A stretch of 64,000 nucleotides of DNA, from contig NZ_JANHKP010000013.1 of assembly GCF_024497955.1 (NCBI RefSeq), forward strand, positions 1-64,000, given 5' to 3'. Below the pieces are notes generated by a model. The model made no database searches. It was not told the DNA's origin and saw only the letters and a program-made list of their open reading frames with translations. Both the position numbers and the translations under genes were made by a program. This DNA is from Streptomyces sp. C10-9-1. Its GTDB lineage: Bacteria > Actinomycetota > Actinomycetes > Streptomycetales > Streptomycetaceae. Shown piece by piece: positions 47,849 through 56,131 of the stretch; the first letter of the stretch is position 1, and each line of letters opens with the position of its first letter.

Positions 47849-49243
47849 GTGGCCGTGACCCAACCAGCCCCGACGGCAGCCACCACCGCCCACCAGGGGA
47901 TCCTGCGCAGGCAGGCCCTGCGCGAGTCGGCAGCCCGGACCTACGCGCGCTCGCTGCCGATCGTGCCCGTCCGCGCCCGGGGGCTGACCATCGAGGGCGC
48001 CGACGGGCGCCGCTACCTCGACTGCCTCTCCGGCGCGGGCACGCTGGCGCTGGGCCACAACCACCCCGTGGTCCTGGAAGCGGTCCGCAGGGTCCTCGAC
48101 TCGGGCGCCCCGCTGCACGTCCTCGACCTGGCCACACCGGTCAAGGACGCCTTCACCACGGAGCTGTTCGCCACCCTCCCGCCCGCTCTGGCGGCCGACG
48201 CCCGCATCCAGTTCTGCGGGCCGGCGGGGACCGACGCCGTCGAGGCCGCCCTGAAGCTGGTCCGCACCGCCACCGGCCGCACCGGCATGCTCGCCTTCAC
48301 CGGCGCCTACCACGGCATGACGGCCGGCGCGCTGGACGTGTCCGGCGGCGCCACCGACACCCGGGTGACCCGCCTGCCCTTCCCCTCCGACTACCGCTGC
48401 CCCTTCGGCGTCGGAGGGGACCGCGGCGCCGAACTCGCGGCCCGCTGGACCGAGAGCCTGCTCGACGACCCCAAGAGCGGCACCCCGTCCCCCGCGGGCA
48501 TGATCCTCGAACCGGTTCAGGGCGAGGGCGGTGTCGTCCCCGCCCCCGACGCCTGGCTGCGCCGGATGCGCGCCCTCACCGAGGCGCGCTCCATCCCGCT
48601 CATCGCCGACGAGGTGCAGACCGGCGTCGGGCGCACGGGGGCCTTCTGGGCCGTCGAGCACAGCGGGGTGGTCCCCGACGTGATGGTCATGTCGAAGGCC
48701 ATCGGCGGCTCCCTCCCGCTCGCGGTGGTCGTCTACCGCTCCGCCCTGGACGCCTGGCCCCCGGGTGCGCACGCGGGCACCTTCCGCGGCAACCAGCTGG
48801 CCATGGCCGCCGGGGCCGCCACCCTCGCCTTCGTGCGGGAGAACCGCCTGGCCGAGCGCGCCTCCGCGCTCGGGGCGCGGATGCTGGCCCGGCTCCAGGG
48901 CCTCGCCGCGAGCCACCCCTGCGTGGGCGACGCACGGGGGCGGGGGCTGATGATCGGCGTGGAACTGGTCGACCCGGACACGCCGTCCGCCGACTCCTCC
49001 GCCCCCGCCCCCGCACCCGGGCTCGCCGCCGCGGTCCGCGACGCCTGCCTGGACAGGGGGCTGATCGTCGAACTCGGCGGGCGGCAGTCCGCCGTGGTGC
49101 GCCTGCTCCCCCCGCTCACCCTCACCGACGAGCAGGCGGAGGCCGTGCTGGACCGCTTCGCCGACGCCCTGGCCGTGGCCGAACGCGCGGTCGGCGACCC
49201 CGCCGCCCGGGCGGCCGGAGCGGCGCCCTCGCGCGCCCGCTGA
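47849..49243 (+). CDS. PLP aminotransferase, diaminobutyrate-2-oxoglutarate type (RhbA-like)
   Basis: 464 aa class-III aminotransferase. Signatures are CGPAGTDAVEAALKL, the EPVQGEGG loop, ADEVQTGVGRTG and the PLP lysine in MSKAIGG. The family converts aspartate semialdehyde to 2,4-diaminobutyrate; in siderophore operons (rhbA, for example) this supplies the diamine precursor. GTG 47849 with GGAGG 10 nt upstream is chosen; GTG 47825 and GTG 47855 are also in frame. It is the first gene of a four-gene NIS operon and is separated from the first synthetase by 106 bp with a strong hairpin. No diaminobutyrate decarboxylase follows, unlike rhb. Confidence 0.87.
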   Translation: MAVTQPAPTAATTAHQGILRRQALRESAARTYARSLPIVPVRARGLTIEGADGRRYLDCLSGAGTLALGHNHPVVLEAVRRVLDSGAPLHVLDLATPVKDAFTTELFATLPPALAADARIQFCGPAGTDAVEAALKLVRTATGRTGMLAFTGAYHGMTAGALDVSGGATDTRVTRLPFPSDYRCPFGVGGDRGAELAARWTESLLDDPKSGTPSPAGMILEPVQGEGGVVPAPDAWLRRMRALTEARSIPLIADEVQTGVGRTGAFWAVEHSGVVPDVMVMSKAIGGSLPLAVVVYRSALDAWPPGAHAGTFRGNQLAMAAGAATLAFVRENRLAERASALGARMLARLQGLAASHPCVGDARGRGLMIGVELVDPDTPSADSSAPAPAPGLAAAVRDACLDRGLIVELGGRQSAVVRLLPPLTLTDEQAEAVLDRFADALAVAERAVGDPAARAAGAAPSRAR

Positions 49244-49256
49244 CCGGCCGCGGGCC

Positions 49257-49283
49257 GGCCGGAGCGCGAGCCGCGCTCCGGCC
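49257..49283 (+). terminator. Hairpin between the aminotransferase and first synthetase
   Basis: A perfect 12-bp stem (GGCCGGAGCGCG, 49257-49268, with 49272-49283) and a 3-nt loop start 14 bp after the aminotransferase stop. It may attenuate transcription into the rest of the operon. Confidence 0.6.
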
Positions 49284-49349
49284 CCCCTCCGCGGCCCCCG
49301 CGCGGCCGCCACCCCTGCCCCCGCACCCCGGAACCGCCCAAGGAAGCCC

Positions 49350-51236
49350 GTGAACCCCACCCCCGCACCCGAAGCGCCCGAGACCCGCGGCGACCGCGCT
49401 CCCGCCCGCGGCGCGGGCGAGAGCCCGCCCCGCGGCCCCCTCGCCCCGGAGGACGGCTCCCCGGCGGTGCCCCGCCAGCACGCCAGGAGCCTCGACGACG
49501 CCCCCCTGTCCGCCGAGGACGATCCCCTCGACGCCCCGGACCCCTACCGTGTCGCCGACGCGGCCGCCACCGAGAACCTGCTGCGCTGCTGGGTCCGCGA
49601 ACGGGGACTGACCCGACCCTCGGGCGAGGTCCTGCGCGTCCCCCTCGCGGCGAGCGGCACCGCGCTGCTGGTCCCCGTCCGCTACTGGTCGCCCACCGGC
49701 TGGCACCGCTTCGGGCCCCCCGTGCTCGACGGCAGCCCCGAGGCGGCGGAGCCGGCCGACGCCGTCACGGTCGCCGCCCTGCTGGGCCGGGAGGCCGGGC
49801 AGTCCGAGGCCGCCGAGCTGGTCGGGCGGGTCGCCGACTCGGTCCGCCGCACCACGGGGTTCGTCACCGCCAGACGGCGGTCCCCCGAGGACCCGCCGGG
49901 CGCCGACGCCTTCCTCGCCGCCGAGCAGTCCCTGCTGCTCGGCCACCCCCTCCACCCCACGCCCAAGAGCCGCGAAGGGCTCTCCGACGCGGAGGGCCGG
50001 CGCTTCTCGCCCGAGGTCCACGGCTCCTTCCCGCTGCACTGGATCGCCGTCGCGGGCTCCGTGCTCGCCACCGACTCCGCCTGGACCGAGCAGGGCCGCC
50101 CGCTGAGCGCCGACCGGATCATCCGCCGGGCCGCGGCCGACGCGGACCTCCCCCCGGACACGGCCGTGCTGCCCCTGCACCCGTGGCAGGCGCGGGAGGT
50201 CCTGCACCGCCCGGCCGTCGCCGAGCTGCTGGACGCGGGACTCCTGCGCGACCTCGGGCCGCGGGGCGGCGCATGGCACCCCACCTCCTCCGTGCGGACG
50301 GTCCACCGCCCCGGTGCACCCGCCATGCTCAAGCTCTCCCTCGGCCTGCGCATCACCAACTCCCGGCGCGAGAACCTCCGCAAGGAGCTGCACCGCGGGG
50401 TGGAGGTGCACCGCCTGCTGCGCACCGGGCTCGCCGCGCGGTGGCGGGCGGCCCACCCCGGCTTCGACATCGTCCGCGACCCCGCCTGGGCGGCCGTCGA
50501 CACCCCGGACGGGGAGCCCGTCCCGGGCCTGGACCTGGTGCTGCGCCACAACCCCTTCGGCCCGGGCGACGACGCGGTGTGCATCGCCTCGCTCACCTCC
50601 CCCCGCCCCTGGCCCGGCCGTCCGCGGATGCGCTCCCGGCTGGCCGCCGTGGTCGGGGGCCTCGCCCGCCGCTCGGGGCGCCCCTCCACCGCCGTGGCGG
50701 CCGAGTGGTTCCTGCGCTACCTGGACCACGTCGTGCGCCCCCTGCTGTGGCTCGACGCCGAGGCCGGTGTCGCCCTGGAGGCCCACCAGCAGAACACCCT
50801 GGTCGTCCTGGACCCGCACGGCTGGCCCGCCGGCGGACGCTACCGCGACAACCAGGGCTACTACTTCCGCGAGTCCCACCGGGAGCAGCTCACCCGGCTG
50901 CTGCCCGGCATCGGCGACCGCAGCGACACCTTCGTCTCCGACCGGATCGCCGACGAGCGCTTCGCCTACTACCTGGGCGTCAACAACGTCCTCGGCCTGA
51001 TCGGCGCCTTCGGCTCCCAGCACCTGGCCGACGAACGGGTGCTCCTCGCAGGGCTGCGGCGCTTCCTGGCCGCCGAGGCGGCCCAGGGCTCCCCGCTGCC
51101 CGGACTCCTCCTGGACGCCCCGGTGCTGCGCGCCAAGGCCAACCTCCTGACCCGGCTGCGGGGACTCGACGAACTCGTCGGGCCCGTCGACACCCAGTCC
51201 GTGTACGTGGAGATCGCCAATCCGCTGCACTCCTGA
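49350..51236 (+). CDS. NIS siderophore synthetase, IucA/IucC family (first copy)
   Basis: 628 aa ATP-dependent ligase that condenses a carboxylic acid such as citrate with an amine. Conserved segments are GHPLHPTPKSREGL, LPLHPWQ, RTVHRPGAPAMLKLSLGLR, EAHQQNTLV and the C-terminal ferric-reductase-like helices (NNVLGLIGAFG). A 55-residue Pro/Ala/Arg-rich start precedes the fold. GTG 49350 has AAGGAAG 3 nt upstream. It is placed as RhbC is in the rhizobactin operon, between the aminotransferase and the acetyltransferase. Subtype (A or B) and substrate cannot be decided by eye. Confidence 0.9.
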   Translation: MNPTPAPEAPETRGDRAPARGAGESPPRGPLAPEDGSPAVPRQHARSLDDAPLSAEDDPLDAPDPYRVADAAATENLLRCWVRERGLTRPSGEVLRVPLAASGTALLVPVRYWSPTGWHRFGPPVLDGSPEAAEPADAVTVAALLGREAGQSEAAELVGRVADSVRRTTGFVTARRRSPEDPPGADAFLAAEQSLLLGHPLHPTPKSREGLSDAEGRRFSPEVHGSFPLHWIAVAGSVLATDSAWTEQGRPLSADRIIRRAAADADLPPDTAVLPLHPWQAREVLHRPAVAELLDAGLLRDLGPRGGAWHPTSSVRTVHRPGAPAMLKLSLGLRITNSRRENLRKELHRGVEVHRLLRTGLAARWRAAHPGFDIVRDPAWAAVDTPDGEPVPGLDLVLRHNPFGPGDDAVCIASLTSPRPWPGRPRMRSRLAAVVGGLARRSGRPSTAVAAEWFLRYLDHVVRPLLWLDAEAGVALEAHQQNTLVVLDPHGWPAGGRYRDNQGYYFRESHREQLTRLLPGIGDRSDTFVSDRIADERFAYYLGVNNVLGLIGAFGSQHLADERVLLAGLRRFLAAEAAQGSPLPGLLLDAPVLRAKANLLTRLRGLDELVGPVDTQSVYVEIANPLHS

Positions 51237-51252
51237 GACGGCCTCCCACCAG

Positions 51253-51284
51253 CCCCGGTCGCGGCCCGCGGGCCCCGACCGGGG
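51253..51284 (+). terminator. Hairpin between first synthetase and acetyltransferase
   Basis: CCCCGGTCG (51253-51261) pairs with CGACCGGGG (51276-51284); after one C-C mismatch an inner GGCCC/GGGCC stem continues. It starts 17 bp after the synthetase stop. Confidence 0.55.
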
Positions 51285-51312
51285 GAGCGGAACGAAAGGA
51301 GCCGAGGCCCCG

Positions 51313-52086
51313 ATGAGCGCAACGCCCCCGCCCCGTGCGGTGACCGGCGTGCCCTTACCCCCGCAGACCGCGCCGCACCCCCGCACCGCACGCCCGGAGC
51401 CCGCGGCGGCGGACCCCGGGGGGCCCGCCGCCGCGCAGAACCCCGCCCGGCCCCCCGCCCCGCATCCGGCGACACCGCCCCTCAGCCCGGCGCCGGCCGC
51501 CCCGCGCCCGTCGCCCGCCGCCGGCGGACTGCCCCCCGGCGGCAGCACCGTCCCCACCCCCGCCGGCGCCTTCCGCCTCGTGCCCGTCGTCCCGGAGCGC
51601 GACCTCGCCCTGCTGGTCCGCTGGATGAACGACCCCGCCGTGGCCGCCTTCTGGGAGCTTGCGGGCCCCGCCGCCACCACCCTCGCCCACCTGCGGCGCC
51701 AGCTGGACGGCGGGAGCCGCAGCACGCCCTGCCTCGGCGAGCTCGACGGCAGGCCCACGGGCTACTTCGAGATCTACCGGGCCGATCTCGACCCGCTGGC
51801 CCGCCACTACCCCGCCCGCCCCCACGACATGGGCGTCCACCTCCTGATCGGGGCCGCCCGGGACCGCGGCCGCGGCACCGGCTCGCACCTGCTGCGGGCC
51901 GTCGCCGACCTCGTCCTGGACCACCATCCCGCCTGCCGGCGGGTCGTCGCCGAGCCCGACCTGGGCAACACGCCGTGCGTCGCCGCCTTCCTGAGCGCCG
52001 GCTTCCGCCTCTCGGCGGAGGTCGACCTCCCGGACAAGCGGGCCGCGCTCATGATCCGTGAACGCGCCCTGCGGAGCCGCCTGTGA
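51313..52086 (+). CDS. Siderophore acetyltransferase, GNAT (IucB/RhbD/MbtK-like), with a TTA codon
   Basis: 257 aa. A Pro/Ala-rich leader of about 78 residues precedes a GNAT domain with FRLVPVVPERDLALLVRWMND, GVHLLIGAARDRGRGTGSHL (acetyl-CoA loop) and VAEPDLGNTPCVAAFLSAGF, typical of the siderophore acetyltransferases that acylate hydroxylamines or amines. ATG 51313 has GAGG 5 nt upstream and AAAGGAG further up. Codon 15 (51355-51357) is TTA, the only in-frame TTA I found in any gene here, so translation should depend on the bldA tRNA. Later in-frame starts that avoid it are lacking before the GNAT domain. The stop overlaps the next gene by 4 bp. Confidence 0.87.
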   Translation: MSATPPPRAVTGVPLPPQTAPHPRTARPEPAAADPGGPAAAQNPARPPAPHPATPPLSPAPAAPRPSPAAGGLPPGGSTVPTPAGAFRLVPVVPERDLALLVRWMNDPAVAAFWELAGPAATTLAHLRRQLDGGSRSTPCLGELDGRPTGYFEIYRADLDPLARHYPARPHDMGVHLLIGAARDRGRGTGSHLLRAVADLVLDHHPACRRVVAEPDLGNTPCVAAFLSAGFRLSAEVDLPDKRAALMIRERALRSRL

Positions 52087-53987
52087 ACCCGCTGACCGCC
52101 ATACCCCGTGCGCCCCGCGCCGGTTCCACCCGAGGAGCCCCCGTGCCCATGACCCCTGCGAGCCCCATGCCCTCCGAGCGGTCCCGCTCCGCCCTCCACA
52201 CCCCCCCGGGCCTGACCGGGGAGCACTGGGACCGGGCCTGCCGCCGGCTGCTGGCCAAGATGCTCGGAGAGTTCGCCTACGAGGAGATCATCACCCCGCG
52301 GCCCGCGGGGCCGGACGGCCCCGGCGCGCCGGAGGGGGCCGCCGCCCGCTACCTGCTGCGCCTCGGCGACGGCGGTGAGCTCTCCTTCCGCGCCCGCCGC
52401 GGCGCCTACGGCAGCTGGCGGGTCGAGGCCGGCTCCGTCACCTGCGACGGTGCCGCGTTCACCGATCCGCTGGCCTTCCTCACCCGCGCCCGGGACGTCC
52501 TGGACCTCGACGGCCCGACCCTCGGCCACCTGGTGCGCGAGCTCTCCCTGACCCTGACCGCGGACACCGCCCTCGACCGCCGCGCCGCCACCGCCGCCGA
52601 ACTGGCCGAGCTGGGCTACGCCGAACTGGAGGGCCACCAGACCGGGCACCCGTGGCTCGTCCTCAACAAGGGCCGCATCGGCTTCACCCCCTCCGACAGC
52701 GCCCACTGGGCCCCGGAGGCGCGCCTGCCGTGCGCCCTGCCCTGGATCGCCGTCCACACCGACCTGGCGGCCTACCGGGGTGTTCCGCGGCTCGCCGATC
52801 CGCGCGAGCTCTACCGCCGGGAGCTCGACAAGCGGACCCGTACGCGCTTCGCGGCGGTCCTGCACGAGCAGGGCCTCGACCCGGACGCCTACCTGTGGCT
52901 GCCGGTCCACCCCTGGCAGTGGGACGAGGTGGTCCTCCCCCTCCACGCTCCCTCCGTGGCCCACCGCCTCATCGTCCCCCTGCCCAGCGACGGGGACCTC
53001 CGGCTGCCGCAGCAGTCCATCCGCACCTTCACCAACGTCGACCGGCCCGAGCGCCACACGGTCAAGCTGCCCCTGTCGATCCTCAACACCCTGGTGTGGC
53101 GGGGACTGCCGACGGAGCGGACGCTGGCCGCCCCCGCGGTCACCGCCTGGGTCCAGGGGCTGCGCGACGCCGACCCGTTCCTGCGCGACGAGACCCGGGT
53201 GGTGCTGCTCGGCGAGGTCGCCTCGGTGACCGTCGAGCACCCGCTGTACGATCGGCTCGACGACGTGCCCTACCAGTACCGGGAACTCCTCGGCGCGATC
53301 TGGCGCGAGCCCCTCCAGCCCCGGCTGGACCCGGGGGAGCGGGCCCGTACCCTGGCCTCGCTGCTGCACACCGACGCCCGCGGGCGCGCCTTCGCCGCGG
53401 AACTCGTCCGGCGCTCGGGACTCGCCCCACAGGACTGGCTGCGGCGTCTGTTCGCCGCGCTGCTCCCGCCTCTGCTGCACTTCCTGCACCGCTACGGAAC
53501 GGTGTTCTCGCCGCACGGGGAGAACGCGATCGTGGTCTACGACGCGCAGGACGTCCCCGTGCGGCTGGCGATCAAGGACTTCGTGGACGACGTCAACGTC
53601 AGCGCGGTGCCCCTCCCCGAGCACGCGGACATGCCGGAGGAGGTGCGGCGGGTGCTGCTCACGGAGGAGCCCGCCTTCCTCACCCAGTTCATCCACTCGG
53701 GTCTGTTCGTGGGGGTGTTCCGGTACCTCGCGCCGCTGATGGACGACGAGCTCGGCGTCCCGGAGGAGCGGTTCTTCGCCCTGGTCCGCGAGGAGATCCT
53801 GCGCTACCAGGGGCGCTTCCCCGAACTGAAGGAGCGCTACGAGCTGTTCGACCTGCTCACGGAGCGCATCGAGCGGCTGTGCCTCAACCGCAACCGGCTG
53901 CACCTGGACGGCTACCGGGACCGGGCGGACCGGCCGCACGCGGCCGTGCACGGGACCGTCCCCAACCCGCTGGCCGTGCACGGATGA
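52083..53987 (+). CDS. NIS siderophore synthetase, DesD/IucC-like (second copy)
   Basis: 634 aa. Signatures are GHPWLVLNKGRIGFTPSD, LPVHPWQWDEVVLP, QQSIRTFTNVDRPERHTVKLPLS, SPHGENAIVV and IKDFVDDVNVS, closest by eye to DesD/IucC-type enzymes that join or cyclise succinyl- or citryl-amine units. GTG 52083 overlaps the acetyltransferase stop as GTGA, giving translational coupling. ATG 52149 with GAGGAG 11 nt upstream is an alternative. Through coupling this gene may also be indirectly bldA-dependent. It completes an order aminotransferase-synthetase-acetyltransferase-synthetase. No transporter or hydrolase follows. Confidence 0.92.
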   Translation: MNPLTAIPRAPRAGSTRGAPVPMTPASPMPSERSRSALHTPPGLTGEHWDRACRRLLAKMLGEFAYEEIITPRPAGPDGPGAPEGAAARYLLRLGDGGELSFRARRGAYGSWRVEAGSVTCDGAAFTDPLAFLTRARDVLDLDGPTLGHLVRELSLTLTADTALDRRAATAAELAELGYAELEGHQTGHPWLVLNKGRIGFTPSDSAHWAPEARLPCALPWIAVHTDLAAYRGVPRLADPRELYRRELDKRTRTRFAAVLHEQGLDPDAYLWLPVHPWQWDEVVLPLHAPSVAHRLIVPLPSDGDLRLPQQSIRTFTNVDRPERHTVKLPLSILNTLVWRGLPTERTLAAPAVTAWVQGLRDADPFLRDETRVVLLGEVASVTVEHPLYDRLDDVPYQYRELLGAIWREPLQPRLDPGERARTLASLLHTDARGRAFAAELVRRSGLAPQDWLRRLFAALLPPLLHFLHRYGTVFSPHGENAIVVYDAQDVPVRLAIKDFVDDVNVSAVPLPEHADMPEEVRRVLLTEEPAFLTQFIHSGLFVGVFRYLAPLMDDELGVPEERFFALVREEILRYQGRFPELKERYELFDLLTERIERLCLNRNRLHLDGYRDRADRPHAAVHGTVPNPLAVHG

Positions 53988-54005
53988 CGGCGTACGGTGA
54001 CCGCA

Positions 54006-54028
54006 CTGTCGGCGGTGACCCGTAGGCT
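54006..54028 (+). promoter_or_regulatory. Weak RecA-NDp-like promoter of dinG
   Basis: CTGTCGGCGGT (54006-54016), six bases and TAGGCT (54023-54028) match the RecA-NDp element at 7 of 11 upstream positions with exact spacing. The dinG ATG follows 9 nt later. No LexA box is seen here. Confidence 0.4.
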
Positions 54029-54037
54029 GGTCCGGCT

Positions 54038-56008
54038 ATGACGAAGCCATCCCTCCCCGAGCTCCTGCACGCCGCCGTCACCGCCGTGGGCGGTCGGGAA
54101 CGGCCCGGCCAGGCCAGTATGGCCGAGGCCGTCGCCGAGGCGATCGACGACGGCTCCCATCTGCTGGTCCAGGCCGGCACCGGCACCGGCAAGTCGCTCG
54201 GCTACCTCGTACCGGCCCTGGCGCACGGGGAGCGGGTGGTGGTCGCGACCGCGACGCTGGCCCTCCAGCGGCAGCTGGTCGAGCGGGACCTCCCGCGCAC
54301 GGTCGACGCGCTGCACCCGCTGCTGCGCAGGCGGCCGGAGTTCGCCATGCTGAAGGGCCGCTCCAACTACCTGTGCCTGCACCGGCTCCACGAGGGCGTT
54401 CCGCAGGACGACGAGGAAGGGCTCTTCGACCAGTTCGAGGCGGCGGCTCCCAGCAGCAGGCTGGGGCAGGACCTGCTGCGGATGCGGGACTGGGCCGACG
54501 AGACGGAGACCGGCGACCGCGACGACCTGACCCCGGGGGTCTCCGACCGTGCCTGGAGCCAGGTGTCGGTCTCCTCGCGCGAGTGCCTCGGGGCGTCCAA
54601 GTGCGCCTACGGCGCGGAGTGCTTCGCGGAGGCGGCACGGGAGCGGGCCAAGCTCTCCGAGGTGGTCGTCACCAATCACGCCCTGCTCGCGATCGACGCG
54701 ATCGAGGGCGCTCCCGTGCTGCCCAAGCACGAGGTGCTGATCGTCGACGAGGCACACGAGCTGGTGTCCCGGGTGACGGGGGCCGCCACCGGCGAGCTGA
54801 CCCCGGGCCAGGTCGGCCGTGCGGTGCGCCGTGCGGCGAAGCTGGTCGACGAGAAGGCCGCGGACGCCCTCCAGACGGCCTCGGAGTCCTTCGAGCGGGT
54901 CATGGAGCTGGCGCTGCCGGGCCGGCTGGAGGAGGTGCCCGAGGACCTGGGGTACGCCCTGGCGGCGCTGCGGGACGCCTCGCGGACGGTGATCAGCGCC
55001 ATCGGGGCCACCCGGGACTCCTCGGTGCAGGACGAGGACGCGGTGCGCAAGCAGGCCCTGGCCGCGGTGGAGAACGTGCACGCGGTGGCGGAGCGGATCA
55101 CCGTGGGTTCGGAGTACGACGTCGTGTGGTACGAGCGCCACGACCGCTTCGGGGCGTCGCTGAGGGTCGCCCCGCTGTCGGTGTCGGGGCTGCTGCGCGA
55201 GAAGCTCTTCGCGGAGCGGTCCGTGGTGCTGACCTCGGCGACGCTGAAGCTGGGCGGGGACTTCAACGGTGTCGGCGCCTCGCTGGGCCTGGCGCCGGAG
55301 GGGACCGGCGGGGACGAGGTCCCCCAGTGGAAGGGGCTGGACGTCGGCTCGCCGTTCGACTACCCGAAGCAGGGCATCCTCTATGTGGCGCGCCATCTGG
55401 CGACGCCGGGCCGGGAGGGCTCCCGCGGCGACATGCTCGCCGAACTGGGTGAGCTGGTGGAGGCGGCCGGGGGGCGGACGCTGGGGCTGTTCTCCTCGAT
55501 GAGGGCGGCACAGGCCGCCGCGGAGGAGCTGCGGGGGAGCTCGGACCGGCCGATCCTGCTCCAGGGCGAGGAGACCCTGGGCGAGCTGATCCGCCGTTTC
55601 GCGGCGGACCCGGCCACCTGCCTGTTCGGCACCCTGTCCCTGTGGCAGGGCGTGGACGTGCCGGGGCCGAGCTGCCAGCTGGTGGTGATGGACCGCATTC
55701 CGTTCCCGCGGCCCGACGATCCGCTGATGAGCGCGCGGCAGAAGGCCGTGGAGGAGGCCGGGGGGAACGGCTTCATGGCGGTCGCGGCGAACCACGCGGC
55801 GCTGCTGATGGCGCAGGGCGCGGGGCGGCTGGTCCGGGCCACGGGTGACCGGGGCGTGGTGGCGGTGCTGGACCCGCGGCTGGCCACGGCCCGGTACGGC
55901 GGCTATCTGCGCGCCTCGCTGCCGGACTTCTGGTACACCACGGACCGGAACCAGGTGCGCAGGTCGCTGTCCGCGATCGACGCGGCCGCTGCGGCGGAGG
56001 GGCGGTAG
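54038..56008 (+). CDS. dinG: DinG-family ATP-dependent DNA helicase
   Basis: 656 aa XPD-like superfamily-2 helicase. Walker A is LVQAGTGTGKSLGY, Walker B is LIVDEAHEL, and later motifs are VVLTSATL and GTLSLWQGVDVPG with VMDRIPFPRPDDPLM and QGAGRLVR. Four cysteines placed like the Fe-S domain are visible: NYLC, then RECLGASKCAYGAECF. DinG clears R-loops and G-quadruplexes ahead of forks. TAGGCT ends 9 nt before the ATG with no ribosome site. It is convergent with lexA, with paired hairpins between. Confidence 0.93.
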   Translation: MTKPSLPELLHAAVTAVGGRERPGQASMAEAVAEAIDDGSHLLVQAGTGTGKSLGYLVPALAHGERVVVATATLALQRQLVERDLPRTVDALHPLLRRRPEFAMLKGRSNYLCLHRLHEGVPQDDEEGLFDQFEAAAPSSRLGQDLLRMRDWADETETGDRDDLTPGVSDRAWSQVSVSSRECLGASKCAYGAECFAEAARERAKLSEVVVTNHALLAIDAIEGAPVLPKHEVLIVDEAHELVSRVTGAATGELTPGQVGRAVRRAAKLVDEKAADALQTASESFERVMELALPGRLEEVPEDLGYALAALRDASRTVISAIGATRDSSVQDEDAVRKQALAAVENVHAVAERITVGSEYDVVWYERHDRFGASLRVAPLSVSGLLREKLFAERSVVLTSATLKLGGDFNGVGASLGLAPEGTGGDEVPQWKGLDVGSPFDYPKQGILYVARHLATPGREGSRGDMLAELGELVEAAGGRTLGLFSSMRAAQAAAEELRGSSDRPILLQGEETLGELIRRFAADPATCLFGTLSLWQGVDVPGPSCQLVVMDRIPFPRPDDPLMSARQKAVEEAGGNGFMAVAANHAALLMAQGAGRLVRATGDRGVVAVLDPRLATARYGGYLRASLPDFWYTTDRNQVRRSLSAIDAAAAAEGR

Positions 56009-56027
56009 AGCCGACCCGGGGAGCCCG

Positions 56028-56049
56028 GGCCGCCCCGTACGGGGCGGCC
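56028..56049 (+). terminator. Hairpin after dinG
   Basis: GGCCGCCCC (56028-56036), GTAC loop and GGGGCGGCC (56041-56049) form a perfect stem 19 bp after the dinG stop. The whole 22 bp is palindromic. Confidence 0.75.
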
Positions 56050-56078
56050 ACCCTGCGGCAGGGAGCCCGGGCGTGGCA

Positions 56079-56113
56079 GGGCCCCGGGACCGGCGCAGGA
56101 GGTCCCGGGGCCC
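56079..56113 (-). terminator. Hairpin after lexA
   Basis: GGGCCCCGGGACC (56079-56091) pairs perfectly with 56101-56113 around a 9-nt loop, 18 bp beyond the lexA stop on the minus strand. Confidence 0.75.
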
Positions 56114-56131
56114 GGTCGGTGCCGGCGGGTG

